64,000 bases of DNA, from NCBI GenBank assembly GCA_963765105.1, contig CAVXUW010000002.1, forward strand, positions 310,001 to 374,000, in the 5' to 3' direction. Below, piece by piece: positions 17,386-25,440 of this stretch; within the stretch, counting starts at the first letter, position 1, and the number at the start of each line of letters is the position of its first letter. The position numbers were made by a program, and so were the translations under genes. The notes below the pieces were generated by a model that ran no database searches, had not been told where the DNA came from, and worked only from the letters and a program-made list of their open reading frames with translations. This DNA is from CALMEC01 sp963765105 (GTDB lineage Bacteria > Actinomycetota > Thermoleophilia > Miltoncostaeales > Miltoncostaeaceae).

Positions 17386-17696
17386 TACGGGGCGAGCCGA
17401 ACCTCGACGGCGGCACTGAGCGCCCGACGCAGATCGGCAGGTGACCCAACCGAGTTCCACTCGACCTCCAGAGCCATCATGAGATCGAGGGCCGCCCGCA
17501 CCACGGCGTCGGCATCACATCCCCCCGCCGTCACCGTTCGCCGCAGCCAGCGGCGCTGCTCGGGCGAAACCGCGACCGACACGGACGCGGTGGCGTGCTT
17601 ACGCCGGGTCACGAAGGCTGCTTCGGGGAGCCGAACGAAAGCGGCGGGCGACCCCGACAGGCCGTCGAGCATCACCTGGTAGCTCACGCGGCTCAC
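17385..17696 (-). CDS. Small RHH-like protein in the ATPase-CHAD cassette
   Basis: I do not recognise this 103-residue protein by family. Its middle part, TASVSVAVSPEQRRWLRRTV followed by DADAVVRAALDLMMALEVEW, has the strand-helix-helix look of a ribbon-helix-helix DNA-binding domain. The GTG at 17696 overlaps the stop of the ATPase gene (GTGA). Its place between ATPase and CHAD genes in one coupled operon suggests a regulator or adaptor of the cassette; this is inference. Confidence 0.6.
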   Translation of the reverse strand: MSRVSYQVMLDGLSGSPAAFVRLPEAAFVTRRKHATASVSVAVSPEQRRWLRRTVTAGGCDADAVVRAALDLMMALEVEWNSVGSPADLRRALSAAVEVRLAP

Positions 17697-18547
17697 GGCG
17701 CCACCTCGGACTCCTCGGCCCGACGGTCCTCCGCCAGGTCGCGGACAAGGTCCTCGCCCACCTGCGTCTCGCCGCGGGCGTAGCCAACAAAAAGAGCGTT
17801 TGCACACATCAGGTTTACCAGCCGCGGTACGCCGCCGGTCTCGGCATGCGTGGCGATGGCGGCACGCTCCGAAAACAGGCGTCGCGTGGCCCCGGCAACC
17901 CGGGTGCGATGACGGATGTACGAAGCCACCTCATCGGCACCCATGGCGTCGAGGTGGTATCGCACGACGACACGCTGCATGAATTGGGGGATGGCGCGTA
18001 CGTGATCCGTCAGCTCCGGCTGTCCGAGAAGTACCACCGGGATCGCGGGGCCATCACCGGGGTTCGTCAGGAGGCGCAACTCCTCCAGGGCCCGGCGATC
18101 GAGCCGCTGGGCCTCATCAACCATCACAATGGGCCGGCGACCGTCACCGGCTGTCTCGCCCAGGCGATCGCGCAGTCGCGTCGTCAGCCGGCTGATGCTG
18201 CCGCCATGTCGACTTCCATCGATGGACGCGAGGAGTGCGGCCAGCACCCCGGCCGCCGTTGTCGGAGGGTTTGCCACCCGTGCGATCGCGAAGCCGTCGC
18301 CACGCAGCATTTGCTGAAGCGATCGGGCGAGCATGGTCTTGCCACAACCGACCTCGCCGGTGATGACGACGATGCCCCCGAGCTGCGTCAACCCGAACAG
18401 CATCCGGGCGAGCCCTTCGCGGTGGCCGTCACGCTCGACGACGAAACGTGTGTCGGGTTCGAGCTGAAACGGCGCCTCGGTGAGGCCCCACCACGCGAGA
18501 TACGGGTGCGTGAAGGACGACTTGCCACTGCTCCCGTTTTTCGTCAC
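17693..18547 (-). CDS. ExeA/GspA-like AAA ATPase
   Basis: A 284-residue AAA ATPase of the ExeA/MshM type. It begins with HPYLAWWGLTEAPFQLEPD, the usual N-terminal signature (FGLxxxPF) of this group. Walker A is GEVGCGKT (64-71), Walker B IVMVDEAQ (140-147), and a sensor-like IPVVLLGQPEL follows. In secretion systems such ATPases help assemble envelope machines, but relatives also occur with transposons. Here no secretion or transposition gene is near, and there is no peptidoglycan-binding tail. It leads a four-gene coupled operon with the RHH-like and two CHAD genes. Confidence 0.85.
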   Translation of the reverse strand: MTKNGSSGKSSFTHPYLAWWGLTEAPFQLEPDTRFVVERDGHREGLARMLFGLTQLGGIVVITGEVGCGKTMLARSLQQMLRGDGFAIARVANPPTTAAGVLAALLASIDGSRHGGSISRLTTRLRDRLGETAGDGRRPIVMVDEAQRLDRRALEELRLLTNPGDGPAIPVVLLGQPELTDHVRAIPQFMQRVVVRYHLDAMGADEVASYIRHRTRVAGATRRLFSERAAIATHAETGGVPRLVNLMCANALFVGYARGETQVGEDLVRDLAEDRRAEESEVAP

Positions 18548-18701
18548 TTCGTCACGTTACCAGGGCAAAGAGGCAACCTTTGCGACCATCTGATGACGGC
18601 AAAACCCCCTGACCTGAACCTCGTGGCACGGTCGTGGTAGCCTTCCGCGCTCACCGGGCGCCCCTGGGACGGGCACCACGAACGGAGAAGGAAGCGACGC
18701 C

Positions 18702-19715
18702 GTGACTGACGATCGCCGACCACAGCGGTCCCACCGACAACGAGGCGTGATTCTCGCGCTGGCAATGCTCGCGACTGGCCTCGCCGTACCGGCGACCCTG
18801 TCCGCGGCGAGCGCGATCGCGCGTCAGTCCGATGCGCTGCGCAGCCTCGAGGTCGAGGTCGCGGGCTACGACTCACGTTTCACCACGGCAAGCGCCGACT
18901 ACCGCGTTGCGAACGCGCGACTCACCACCGTTCGGGCGCGCATCCGGGTCAACAGCGCGGAGCTGGCGAAGGCCCGCAAGGAGTACGAGGCCGCTCAGAC
19001 GACTCTCGCCGCACGCTTGTCAGCGATCTATCGCCAGCCGCAGCCCTCGGGTATCGAGGTGCTCTTGCAGAGTGGCAGCGTCACGGACGCCCTCTCGCGG
19101 TTCGATTTCATGAATCGTGTTCAGAACCGCGATGGCCAGGTTGTCACGGCCGTGGGTCGTGCGCGGCAACGCATCAAGGTCGCCCGAGCCCAGCTGGTCA
19201 AGGATCAGGAAAGCGCTCGAAAAGACACCGCCACCACCCGAGCCCGCCTCGTGGAGATTGGCGCCATCCGTGCGTCACGACGACGGGCGCTCGTTGGGGT
19301 CCGCAGGCAGCTCATTGCGATGATCGCCGCCGAACGCAACGCAGCTCGCGTGAGGGCCCTACAGGCGGCGCAGCGACGGGTCACGCGACGTATTGCACAA
19401 AACCCCGGTGCCTCACCGAGCGCGCCGACACCGGTCACGAGTGGCGGTACGCCGGTAGCGTCCACTCCGACGGCGCCCAGCGTCAGCATTCCCTCCGAGC
19501 TGTCGAAGATCGCCCAGTGCGAATCGGGCGGCAACCCGGCTGCAGTGTCGGGCAGCGGCACCTACCGAGGCAAGTACCAGTTCGACGTTGAGACCTGGAA
19601 GGCAATGGGCGGCACGGGTGACCCGGCGGCCGCTTCCGAAGCGGAGCAAGATCGTCGCGCCGCCATTCTCTACGGCCAACGTGGCGCCGCCCCCTGGCCG
19701 GTGTGCGGGCGCTGA
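18702..19715 (+). CDS. Resuscitation-promoting factor-like secreted protein
   Basis: A 337-residue secreted protein that probably cleaves peptidoglycan. An N-terminal signal or anchor (VILALAMLATGLAVPATLS, about 15-33) is followed by a long coiled coil (about 40-225) like that of CwlO or NlpC-type proteins, a Pro/Ser/Thr linker, and a C-terminal Rpf transglycosylase-like domain starting KIAQCESGGNPAAVSGSGTY with KYQFDVETWKAMGG and closing cysteine in WPVCGR. The GTG at 18702 follows GGAGAAGG. The organisation resembles actinobacterial Rpf proteins. I saw no c-di-AMP riboswitch in the 154-base leader. Confidence 0.88.
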   Translation: MTDDRRPQRSHRQRGVILALAMLATGLAVPATLSAASAIARQSDALRSLEVEVAGYDSRFTTASADYRVANARLTTVRARIRVNSAELAKARKEYEAAQTTLAARLSAIYRQPQPSGIEVLLQSGSVTDALSRFDFMNRVQNRDGQVVTAVGRARQRIKVARAQLVKDQESARKDTATTRARLVEIGAIRASRRRALVGVRRQLIAMIAAERNAARVRALQAAQRRVTRRIAQNPGASPSAPTPVTSGGTPVASTPTAPSVSIPSELSKIAQCESGGNPAAVSGSGTYRGKYQFDVETWKAMGGTGDPAAASEAEQDRRAAILYGQRGAAPWPVCGR

Positions 19716-19716
19716 T

Positions 19717-20214
19717 CTAACCGCGTTTGCGCGGAAAGACATCGACCGTCAGTGACGACACTCGGTCGAGAATGAGCACGCCATCCAGATGGTCGATCTC
19801 GTGCAGAATCACCCGCGCCTCGAAGCCCTCCGCACGGTAGCGTCGACGCTGGCCGGAGAGGTCGACGGCACTCACGACGATCTGCGTCGCTCGGGAGACG
19901 TTCGCCGTGATCTCCGGCAGGCTCAAACACCCCTCGCGGCCCACCTCCGCGCCGGAGTGCTCCTCGACGACCGGGTCAATCAGCCAGATGGGGCCCAGGC
20001 TGTTCGGGACCTTCGGATGGTCGCTGCAGTCGACGAACGCCATCCGCCACATCGCGCCGATCTGCGGTGCCGCCAGCCCGACGGTTCGGGGGTAGTGGCG
20101 GGCTGTGTCCCGCAGGTCCTCGGCCAATTGCTGGGCCGCGGCACCGGGTGACCCGATGGGTTCGGTGGGGATCTTGAGACGGCGGTCGGGGTAGCGAAGT
20201 ACCTCCTGGACCAC
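19717..20214 (-). CDS. def: Peptide deformylase
   Basis: A 165-residue metalloenzyme that removes the N-formyl group from nascent proteins. All three motifs are present: GLAAPQIG (46-53), EGCLSLP (94-100) with the metal cysteine, and HEIDHLDG (138-145) with two metal histidines and the catalytic glutamate. I place the start at the GTG at 20214, four bases after the stop of the ACT gene, as the protein then begins VQEVLRYPDRRLK, normal for the family. The gene is convergent with the Rpf-like gene, one base apart. Confidence 0.94.
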   Translation of the reverse strand: MVQEVLRYPDRRLKIPTEPIGSPGAAAQQLAEDLRDTARHYPRTVGLAAPQIGAMWRMAFVDCSDHPKVPNSLGPIWLIDPVVEEHSGAEVGREGCLSLPEITANVSRATQIVVSAVDLSGQRRRYRAEGFEARVILHEIDHLDGVLILDRVSSLTVDVFPRKRG

Positions 20215-20218
20215 CGCG

Positions 20219-20743
20219 CTACAACGCCTCGTCGTCGACGGTGACCGTGACGTCGACATGTTGCTCGGTGCCCACCGCCGCGAGCGCCGCCCGGACGTCT
20301 GTGACCGTCACATTGGCCGGACGCTCCGCCTCGATACCCAAGACATACACCGGATCCTCACCGACCACTCGACTCGACAGGTCGATGATGTTGACGCCCA
20401 GATCGGCCAGCGCGCGGCTGACGGCATGGACGATGCCCGGATGGTCGGCGCCGTACACAGAGATCAGGCACCGCTCGCCCACGTTGCCCGAAAGGGTGTC
20501 GGCGGCGTCAGCGATCAGAAGCTGGAGGCCCAACGCCGCGGCGGCTGGGGCAAGTCGTTCATGCGCGGTGGCCGCATCGATCTCGGTGGGGACCTCAACG
20601 GCCATCACCACGGCGAACGAGCCACGCAGCAGGGCGGCGCGGCACTCCTGAAGGTTGGCGCCAACCTCGAGAAGGGCGTGGGTCAGCCCCGCGACGATCC
20701 CCGGGCGGTCGGTGCCGACCGCCGTGATCGCCAGCTCACGCAC
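20219..20743 (-). CDS. Double ACT domain protein (GcvR-like)
   Basis: A 174-residue protein with two ACT domains. The first begins ELAITAVGTDRPGIVAGLTH and the second CLISVYGADHPGIVHAVSRA; each has the DxPGI/DHPGI signature used for small-molecule binding. The closest known type is the GcvR-like family of amino acid sensors. The start GTG at 20743 overlaps the folE2 end by eight bases. It lies between folE2 and def, suggesting a link to one-carbon (folate and formyl) metabolism; glycine sensing would fit but is inferred. Confidence 0.85.
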   Translation of the reverse strand: MRELAITAVGTDRPGIVAGLTHALLEVGANLQECRAALLRGSFAVVMAVEVPTEIDAATAHERLAPAAAALGLQLLIADAADTLSGNVGERCLISVYGADHPGIVHAVSRALADLGVNIIDLSSRVVGEDPVYVLGIEAERPANVTVTDVRAALAAVGTEQHVDVTVTVDDEAL

Positions 20744-21740
20744 CGGAGCCGGACGGCATCCGCAGCCAATCGCGCAGCAGTGTGTGGTTCGTGACCCGCT
20801 CGCCGGCAAGCTCGGCTCGGATCTCTCGCATCGTTGCGGATCGCTCGGCGTCCACATCGTGGGTGTGGATCGTCTCGAAGTTGACTTGATGGGCGTGGAC
20901 GAACGCGTCGTCGGGAAGGTCGGGTAGCCGCTCAAGGACGCCGCGGATCATCTCGCGCACGCTGTCCTCAACAAAGCGGGGACGCGAATGGGCCTTCGCG
21001 ACCACATACTGCTCGTCGGGTCGCTTCATCAGCTCGTATATCTCGGATGACATGCCGTCCTCGACGATGGCGATGAGGGTTTCTGCGGGCACCGTGCGGT
21101 CCGTGGTGCCGATCATCAGTGTGCCGCTGGCCCGCTGGTTGTGGGTTGCGATCGGGACGCGCTCAACGATACGGATGATCTCGTCGTCGGCGAATCCGTC
21201 GGCGCGGAGGGCTGCCTCGGCCTGATCGCGGATGAGCCCCTGCGCGCACGGGCAGGCGTTCATCCCCTGAGCAGTAACGCCCACCAAACGGCGGGCGCTG
21301 GTGCCGTTTGCCGCGGCGATGCCGATGAGGCCGTACATCTCTTGGGTGGCGATGTCGGTGACCGGGGTGCGCCGCTCAATCGGGTAGCTCGCCCGGATCG
21401 TCACTTCGCTTCTCACCGCCTGCTGGCTTTCCACGACCTGGCGTGCGATGTGCTCGGCCAATTGCTCGATGACGAGTGCCTCACCGATGACGACCGTGTC
21501 GATGGCCTCGTTGACATCCTCTTCGAACCGCGACATGTGAACCCCCTTTTGCCGGGGGTCGAGATCCACGTAGCACTCGATTTCCGCGTGGAAGAGTCGT
21601 TCGCGATCGTCGTGGCGCAAACGGATCGCCTTCGCGGAGCGCGAGACACCGGCTTTGGAGAGGCTGATCGGGGTTGTTGGGAGTGAGGCCTGGAGGTCTT
21701 CCGAGGCTCTCGATGCAGATTCAGGACGAAGAGTTGTCAT
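20736..21740 (-). CDS. folE2: GTP cyclohydrolase FolE2 (type IB)
   Basis: A 334-residue GTP cyclohydrolase IB (FolE2/MptA family) that opens the folate pathway. It contains the conserved GMNACPCAQ loop with the metal cysteine, ATHNQRASGTLMIG, and SSEIYELMKRPDEQYVV with active-site glutamate and histidine region. The ATG at 21740 is preferred over one at 21776 by family length. It is the first gene of the folE2-ACT-def operon and is divergent from the sigma factor. In other bacteria folE2 is often a zinc-independent backup under Zur; I saw no Zur box. Confidence 0.93.
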   Translation of the reverse strand: MTTLRPESASRASEDLQASLPTTPISLSKAGVSRSAKAIRLRHDDRERLFHAEIECYVDLDPRQKGVHMSRFEEDVNEAIDTVVIGEALVIEQLAEHIARQVVESQQAVRSEVTIRASYPIERRTPVTDIATQEMYGLIGIAAANGTSARRLVGVTAQGMNACPCAQGLIRDQAEAALRADGFADDEIIRIVERVPIATHNQRASGTLMIGTTDRTVPAETLIAIVEDGMSSEIYELMKRPDEQYVVAKAHSRPRFVEDSVREMIRGVLERLPDLPDDAFVHAHQVNFETIHTHDVDAERSATMREIRAELAGERVTNHTLLRDWLRMPSGSGA

Positions 21741-21829
21741 ACAGGGATTGTGACGCCTCATGGTCGGTGCGCACAACCCCCATCAGGTGGTGCAGACCAC
21801 GCTAGGGTCTCTTCGTCAGGAGAGCGGCG

Positions 21830-21835
21830 TATACT
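21830..21835 (+). promoter_or_regulatory. Putative -10 of the sigma factor gene
   Basis: TATACT lies 20 bases before an in-frame ATG at 21855 and 65 bases before the GTG at 21900. No clear -35 is visible. Confidence 0.4.
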
Positions 21836-21899
21836 CGCTTTCGAACGGCAAACGATGCTCGCCATCGTCACGTTCGGGGGGTGCGTTTTGGGAAGTAGC

Positions 21900-22976
21900 G
21901 TGAAGTCCACTCACGATGTACGGGGAACAGGCCTCCCGCGCATACCGGAACTTCGCGCTTTTGCTCTGGCTGCCCGCGCCCGAGGGATCGCGACTCACGA
22001 TGAGATCGCGGCGCTCGTGGAACGTGTCAACGCGGCCAGCGGTGAGGTCGAGGACCTCCATCACTACTTCACCACTCACGGCGTCGAGGTCGTCGACCTT
22101 CCTCCCGTCGACGACGCGGACCCACCGAAAGAGCTCGACCTAGTCGTTGAGCCAACGCTCGATTCGCTGCGTTTGTACCTGCGGGAGATCGGTCGTGTGC
22201 CGTTGCTCACCGCCGAGCAAGAGGTTGCGCTGGCCAAACGGATCGAACGTGGTGACGCTGACGCCAAAGCTCGCATGGTGGAAGCCAACCTTCGTCTCGT
22301 GGTCTCCATCGCCAAGGGATACCTGGGACGTGGGCTCTCTCTGCTCGACCTCATCCAGGATGGAAGCTTGGGGCTTATTCGCGCCGTCGAGAAGTTCGAC
22401 TACCGCCGGGGGTTCAAGTTCTCCACGTACGCGACGTGGTGGATCCGTCAGGCCGTCACACGAGCGATCGCCGACAAGTCGCGCACAATTCGTATTCCCG
22501 TCCACATGGTCGAAAAGCTCAACCAGGTGGTGCATGTCGAGCGTCAGCTCATCCAACGCATCGGCCGCGAACCCACGGCGGAGGAGATTGCCGCCGAGCT
22601 GGACATGCCGGTGGCGGACGTCCGTGAGATCCAGCGAATGGCGCAAACGCCAATCAGCCTGGAACGTCCGGTCGGCGACGACGAGGCCCTGCTGGGCGAT
22701 TTCGTCGAGGATGAGAACACGCCGTCACCCTTCGATGAGACCTCGGACACGCTTCGTCGCGCCGACATCCGACGTGCGTTGGATGCACTCCCCGAACGCG
22801 AACGGCAAGTGATCGAGTTGCGCTTTGGCCTGCGCGGTGATCAGCCGCGCACACTCGAGGAAGTCGGGCAGGCGTTCGGAGTAACCCGGGAGCGCATTCG
22901 CCAGATTGAGACAAACACCCTCCGCAAGTTGGGGTCGATGCCGGAGGCGCAGTCGCTGCGCGGTTCGGTCGCCTAG
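21900..22976 (+). CDS. Principal-type sigma-70 factor (RpoD/SigA-like)
   Basis: A 358-residue sigma-70 factor. A region 1.1-like segment (IATHDEIAALVERVNAASG) is followed by region 1.2 (DSLRLYLREIGRVPLLTAEQE), region 2 (VEANLRLVVSIAKGYLGRGL, LLDLIQDGSLGLIRAVEKFD, FSTYATWWIRQAV), region 3 and region 4 (LRGDQPRTLEEVGQAFGVTR, ERIRQIE). Presence of region 1.1 and the RpoD-like box suggest the housekeeping factor, or a close paralogue. I chose the GTG at 21900 because GGGAAG precedes it; an ATG at 21855 is a fair alternative. Confidence 0.9.
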   Translation: MKSTHDVRGTGLPRIPELRAFALAARARGIATHDEIAALVERVNAASGEVEDLHHYFTTHGVEVVDLPPVDDADPPKELDLVVEPTLDSLRLYLREIGRVPLLTAEQEVALAKRIERGDADAKARMVEANLRLVVSIAKGYLGRGLSLLDLIQDGSLGLIRAVEKFDYRRGFKFSTYATWWIRQAVTRAIADKSRTIRIPVHMVEKLNQVVHVERQLIQRIGREPTAEEIAAELDMPVADVREIQRMAQTPISLERPVGDDEALLGDFVEDENTPSPFDETSDTLRRADIRRALDALPERERQVIELRFGLRGDQPRTLEEVGQAFGVTRERIRQIETNTLRKLGSMPEAQSLRGSVA

Positions 22977-22982
22977 GGTCCC

Positions 22983-23318
22983 CTACGCGGCAGCCGTGGC
23001 ACTCGGTGGTCGCGCCGCAACGTCGTCGACGTATGCGAGCAACTCGTTGCGGGCGGCCTGCGGCAGGGGGTTTTCGTGCTCTCCCTCGATGAGCACCTCG
23101 ATCGGGCGCAAGTACACCCGCACAGCGGGTTCTGCTCCACGTCGCAGGGCACGAAAGGGACGTTCTGCCTCCGCTGACCCGATCAACGATCGGCGCACCG
23201 CCAGGAGGAGCTCGGCCAGCGCGCGCGTGTTCAGGCACGTGTGTGCCTCGTCAAGGAGTTGACGAACTCCGAAAACCCGGGGACGTGGACGAATGGGAAT
23301 CAATGACATGGTGTTCAC
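22983..23318 (-). CDS. Hypothetical protein beside the sigma factor
   Basis: A 111-residue protein that I do not recognise. It is arginine- and alanine-rich with several likely helices (LDEAHTCLNTRALAELLLAV) and no signal peptide or membrane segment. The GTG at 23318 follows AGGAG at eight bases. It is convergent with the sigma factor gene, six bases apart, which might favour antisense effects but proves nothing. Confidence 0.6.
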   Translation of the reverse strand: MNTMSLIPIRPRPRVFGVRQLLDEAHTCLNTRALAELLLAVRRSLIGSAEAERPFRALRRGAEPAVRVYLRPIEVLIEGEHENPLPQAARNELLAYVDDVAARPPSATAAA

Positions 23319-23329
23319 GAAGGTGTCTC

Positions 23330-23353
23330 CTGATGTCGTCGTGATCTGATGTC
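23330..23353. promoter_or_regulatory. Direct repeat in the 5' region of the gene at 23318
   Basis: CTGATGTC occurs at 23330-23337 and 23346-23353, overlapping the ribosome binding site region of the minus-strand gene. The 16-base spacing could suit a regulator, but the evidence is weak. Confidence 0.25.
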
Positions 23354-23433
23354 ACCGAACTTAGGCCGTGCTACCCGGGTGGTGGGTGGCGATCTGGCCA
23401 CAATCAGGTGAGACGATTGCGACCCGCACGAAC

Positions 23434-24501
23434 TTAATCGAGCGCTGTTGCCGGAACGCCCGTTGAATCGGACTCGGCCTCTTCGCGCAGCTGTCGGAAA
23501 CTCACGCCCTCGATCATGAGGAAGACAAACCCGATTGCGACGCCCACGATGATCTCGGTTGCATGGAGCCCGATTGCGAAGGCGAGCGCACTGGCTCCCG
23601 AAACCGGGTACGCGTTGGTGAGCGGCACGACAACCGCTGCTTGAAACACGCCGATGTTGCCGGGAAGAAGGGGGAAGATCTGCGCGACCGTGACGGTGAC
23701 GAGCAGGAGGCAAGCGCCGCTCCAGCCCACCTGATCGAGGCCGAATGCGCGGAGCGCGCACCAGATCCCCACAAGTTGAGCCACCCACATCCCAACGGCG
23801 GGAACAAACACCATGGCCATCCGTCGCGGGTCGCGCAGGGCGATGTGGCTCTCCTTGACTGCTCCCCACAGGCGTGCCAGGCCCCGCTGGGCCCGGCGCC
23901 ACAATGGGCCGCTCGAGAGCCACGGTGGCATGCGATGACCCGGCGTGCGCAAGAGCGCCGCGATAACGATCGACACACAGATCAGCCCGATGATCAATGT
24001 GGTCAGCCAAACCGTCTGCGACAACGGAAGAAAGACGCCGACGGCCACGACAACCGTTACCCATGCGATTGTCGTGATCAGGTTCTCAACGACCACCGAT
24101 CCGATCAGAACAGTAGTGCCGATCGATTGACCGCGCGCGGTAAAGCGACGCTTGACGAGGAAGACCTTGACGATTTCGCCGAGGCGCGCCGCCAGCACCG
24201 AGTTAAAGAGGAACCCAACGAAAATCGGGCTCAGGACGTCGCGCAGGCGTGTTCGTGCGGTTACCGCGGGAAGGCCGTCAACAACCCCCTTCCACGTCCA
24301 GCCTTTGAAAACGACGCTGACGCCGTGGGCGCTGATCGCGGCGAACACGTATCCCCACGACTGGGGACGGAGTGCCGAGCGCAGCTCACCCAGGTCGACC
24401 TTCCACAGAATGAGCGCGACGGCTCCTGCGAGGGCAAGGATGCGAAGGGGCCAGCCAATCCGGTGCGCCACGCGACGCAACGAGCGTGTCGCTGTTGTCA
24501 T
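23434..24501 (-). CDS. YbhN/AglD-like integral membrane protein (UPF0104)
   Basis: A 355-residue membrane protein with about eight hydrophobic segments, matching the lysylphosphatidylglycerol synthase membrane-domain family (MprF N-terminal like, YbhN, AglD). Visible features are ALILWKVDLGELRSAL near the N-terminus, PIFVGFLFNSVLAARLGEIV near residue 100 (the conserved RLGE motif) and LLPGNIGVFQAAVVVPL near 280. Family members act as lipid-linked flippases or scramblases. The ATG at 24501 overlaps the stop of the deacetylase gene, so the two are coupled and may act together on the envelope. Confidence 0.85.
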   Translation of the reverse strand: MTTATRSLRRVAHRIGWPLRILALAGAVALILWKVDLGELRSALRPQSWGYVFAAISAHGVSVVFKGWTWKGVVDGLPAVTARTRLRDVLSPIFVGFLFNSVLAARLGEIVKVFLVKRRFTARGQSIGTTVLIGSVVVENLITTIAWVTVVVAVGVFLPLSQTVWLTTLIIGLICVSIVIAALLRTPGHRMPPWLSSGPLWRRAQRGLARLWGAVKESHIALRDPRRMAMVFVPAVGMWVAQLVGIWCALRAFGLDQVGWSGACLLLVTVTVAQIFPLLPGNIGVFQAAVVVPLTNAYPVSGASALAFAIGLHATEIIVGVAIGFVFLMIEGVSFRQLREEAESDSTGVPATALD

Positions 24502-25292
24502 TCGCTGAGCAGGGCTCCCAAGGTCACTGGTTCGAGTCCCCGCTGGCGAGCCGCGGAACAAATCGCAGGGAGCGCGTCGGCCGTGAACTGTCGTGAGGCA
24601 TCCGGGGACCACCCGTCTGCGTCATGCAGCAGGATGATGGCGCCGGGAGAGAGGGCGGTCGTGACGCGCTGAGCAATGACCTCGGCGGGTGGCTGCGCCG
24701 AATCGAACACTCCCGTGGTCCAGCCCACTGTGCGGTAGCCGGCATGCCGGGCCGCACGTGTCGTGATCGGGCCGCGAAAACCATGAGGGGCACGAAAGAG
24801 TCGACTGGGGTACGACGAACCGACGGCCCGGGCGATGGCCTCTTCGGTGCGGCGCAACTGATCGACGACGTGGTCGGCATCCTGGAACACCAGAATGCCG
24901 TGATCGAAACCGTGGCTGGCGATTTCGTGACCACCATCGACCATGCGTTGCAGCTGCTCGGGATGGCGCTCGGCCTGGCGACCCAACACGAAGAACGTGG
25001 CGCGGGCACGGCACTCGTCCAGAGCATCGAGGATGGCGCCGGTCGACGGTCCGGGCCCATCATCGAACGTCAGGGCGATCTGGGCGCGTTCGAGGGGGCC
25101 GTGGTGAATGACATCACCAAAGACCCGGCTGTTTCGTCGGAAGGCACCCCATGCCGCGACCGCCCCGACGCCGGCCACGGCCAGGCCTGCGGTTCGGCGG
25201 CGTCGCCCGGCCAGCAGCGCCGCCCCGGTGACGCCAACCTCGACCAAGAGTGCGCGGCGAACCGTGTCACCCTTTCGCATTGGTTCGGCCAT
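24498..25292 (-). CDS. Polysaccharide deacetylase (CE4/NodB domain)
   Basis: A 264-residue CE4 deacetylase, likely membrane-anchored by a hydrophobic N-terminus (LLVEVGVTGAALLAG and AGLAVAGVGAVAAWGAF, about 15-50). Catalytic motifs are present: TFDDGPGP (motif 1, base and metal aspartates), SHGFDHGIL (motif 2, HxxxH metal histidines), RLFRAPHG (motif 3), W near GWTTG, and LLHDADG (motif 5 histidine). It should remove acetyl groups from peptidoglycan or another envelope glycan. Coupled with the YbhN-like gene. Confidence 0.92.
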   Translation of the reverse strand: MAEPMRKGDTVRRALLVEVGVTGAALLAGRRRRTAGLAVAGVGAVAAWGAFRRNSRVFGDVIHHGPLERAQIALTFDDGPGPSTGAILDALDECRARATFFVLGRQAERHPEQLQRMVDGGHEIASHGFDHGILVFQDADHVVDQLRRTEEAIARAVGSSYPSRLFRAPHGFRGPITTRAARHAGYRTVGWTTGVFDSAQPPAEVIAQRVTTALSPGAIILLHDADGWSPDASRQFTADALPAICSAARQRGLEPVTLGALLSE

Positions 25293-25361
25293 AAGAAGTG
25301 CCGCCGGTCGCAGGAGGAGTTAACGCCGTCGATGCTAGCAACGCCGGCCGCGTCAACGGGC

Positions 25362-25388
25362 TTGGCACACTCCTCGGGGGAGTGCCAA
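25362..25388. promoter_or_regulatory. CIRCE-like HrcA operator upstream of the FmdB gene
   Basis: TTGGCACAC, nine spacer bases, then GAGTGCCAA matches the 9-N9-9 layout of CIRCE (TTAGCACTC-N9-GAGTGCTAA) with two mismatches in the left arm and one in the right. High-GC actinobacteria often have G/C in those places. It lies 52 bases upstream of the FmdB start and before a possible -10. HrcA control is therefore likely but not shown; hrcA is not in the window. Confidence 0.65.
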
Positions 25389-25399
25389 CGAGTGTGTGT

Positions 25400-25405
25400 C
25401 ATAAT
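25400..25405 (+). promoter_or_regulatory. Putative -10 of the FmdB gene
   Basis: CATAAT lies 35 bases before the GTG at 25441 and 11 bases after the CIRCE-like element, so a repressor bound there would cover the promoter. Confidence 0.4.
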
Positions 25406-25440
25406 TGGGGCCACGTTTGGTGTCGACGAGGTGAATCCGA

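Noticed and set aside
18548..18701. c-di-AMP riboswitch before the Rpf-like gene
   Set aside because: The leader is about 150 bases and lacks the conserved sequence blocks I would expect.
19722..19735. CCGCG-TTTG-CGCGG hairpin as a terminator between the Rpf-like gene and def
   Set aside because: It is within the end of def, has only 5-base arms and no T-run in either direction.
24515..24545. T-arm-like string GGTTCGAGTCCC suggesting a tRNA
   Set aside because: It lies inside the polysaccharide deacetylase coding sequence and no acceptor, D-arm or anticodon stem pairs with it.
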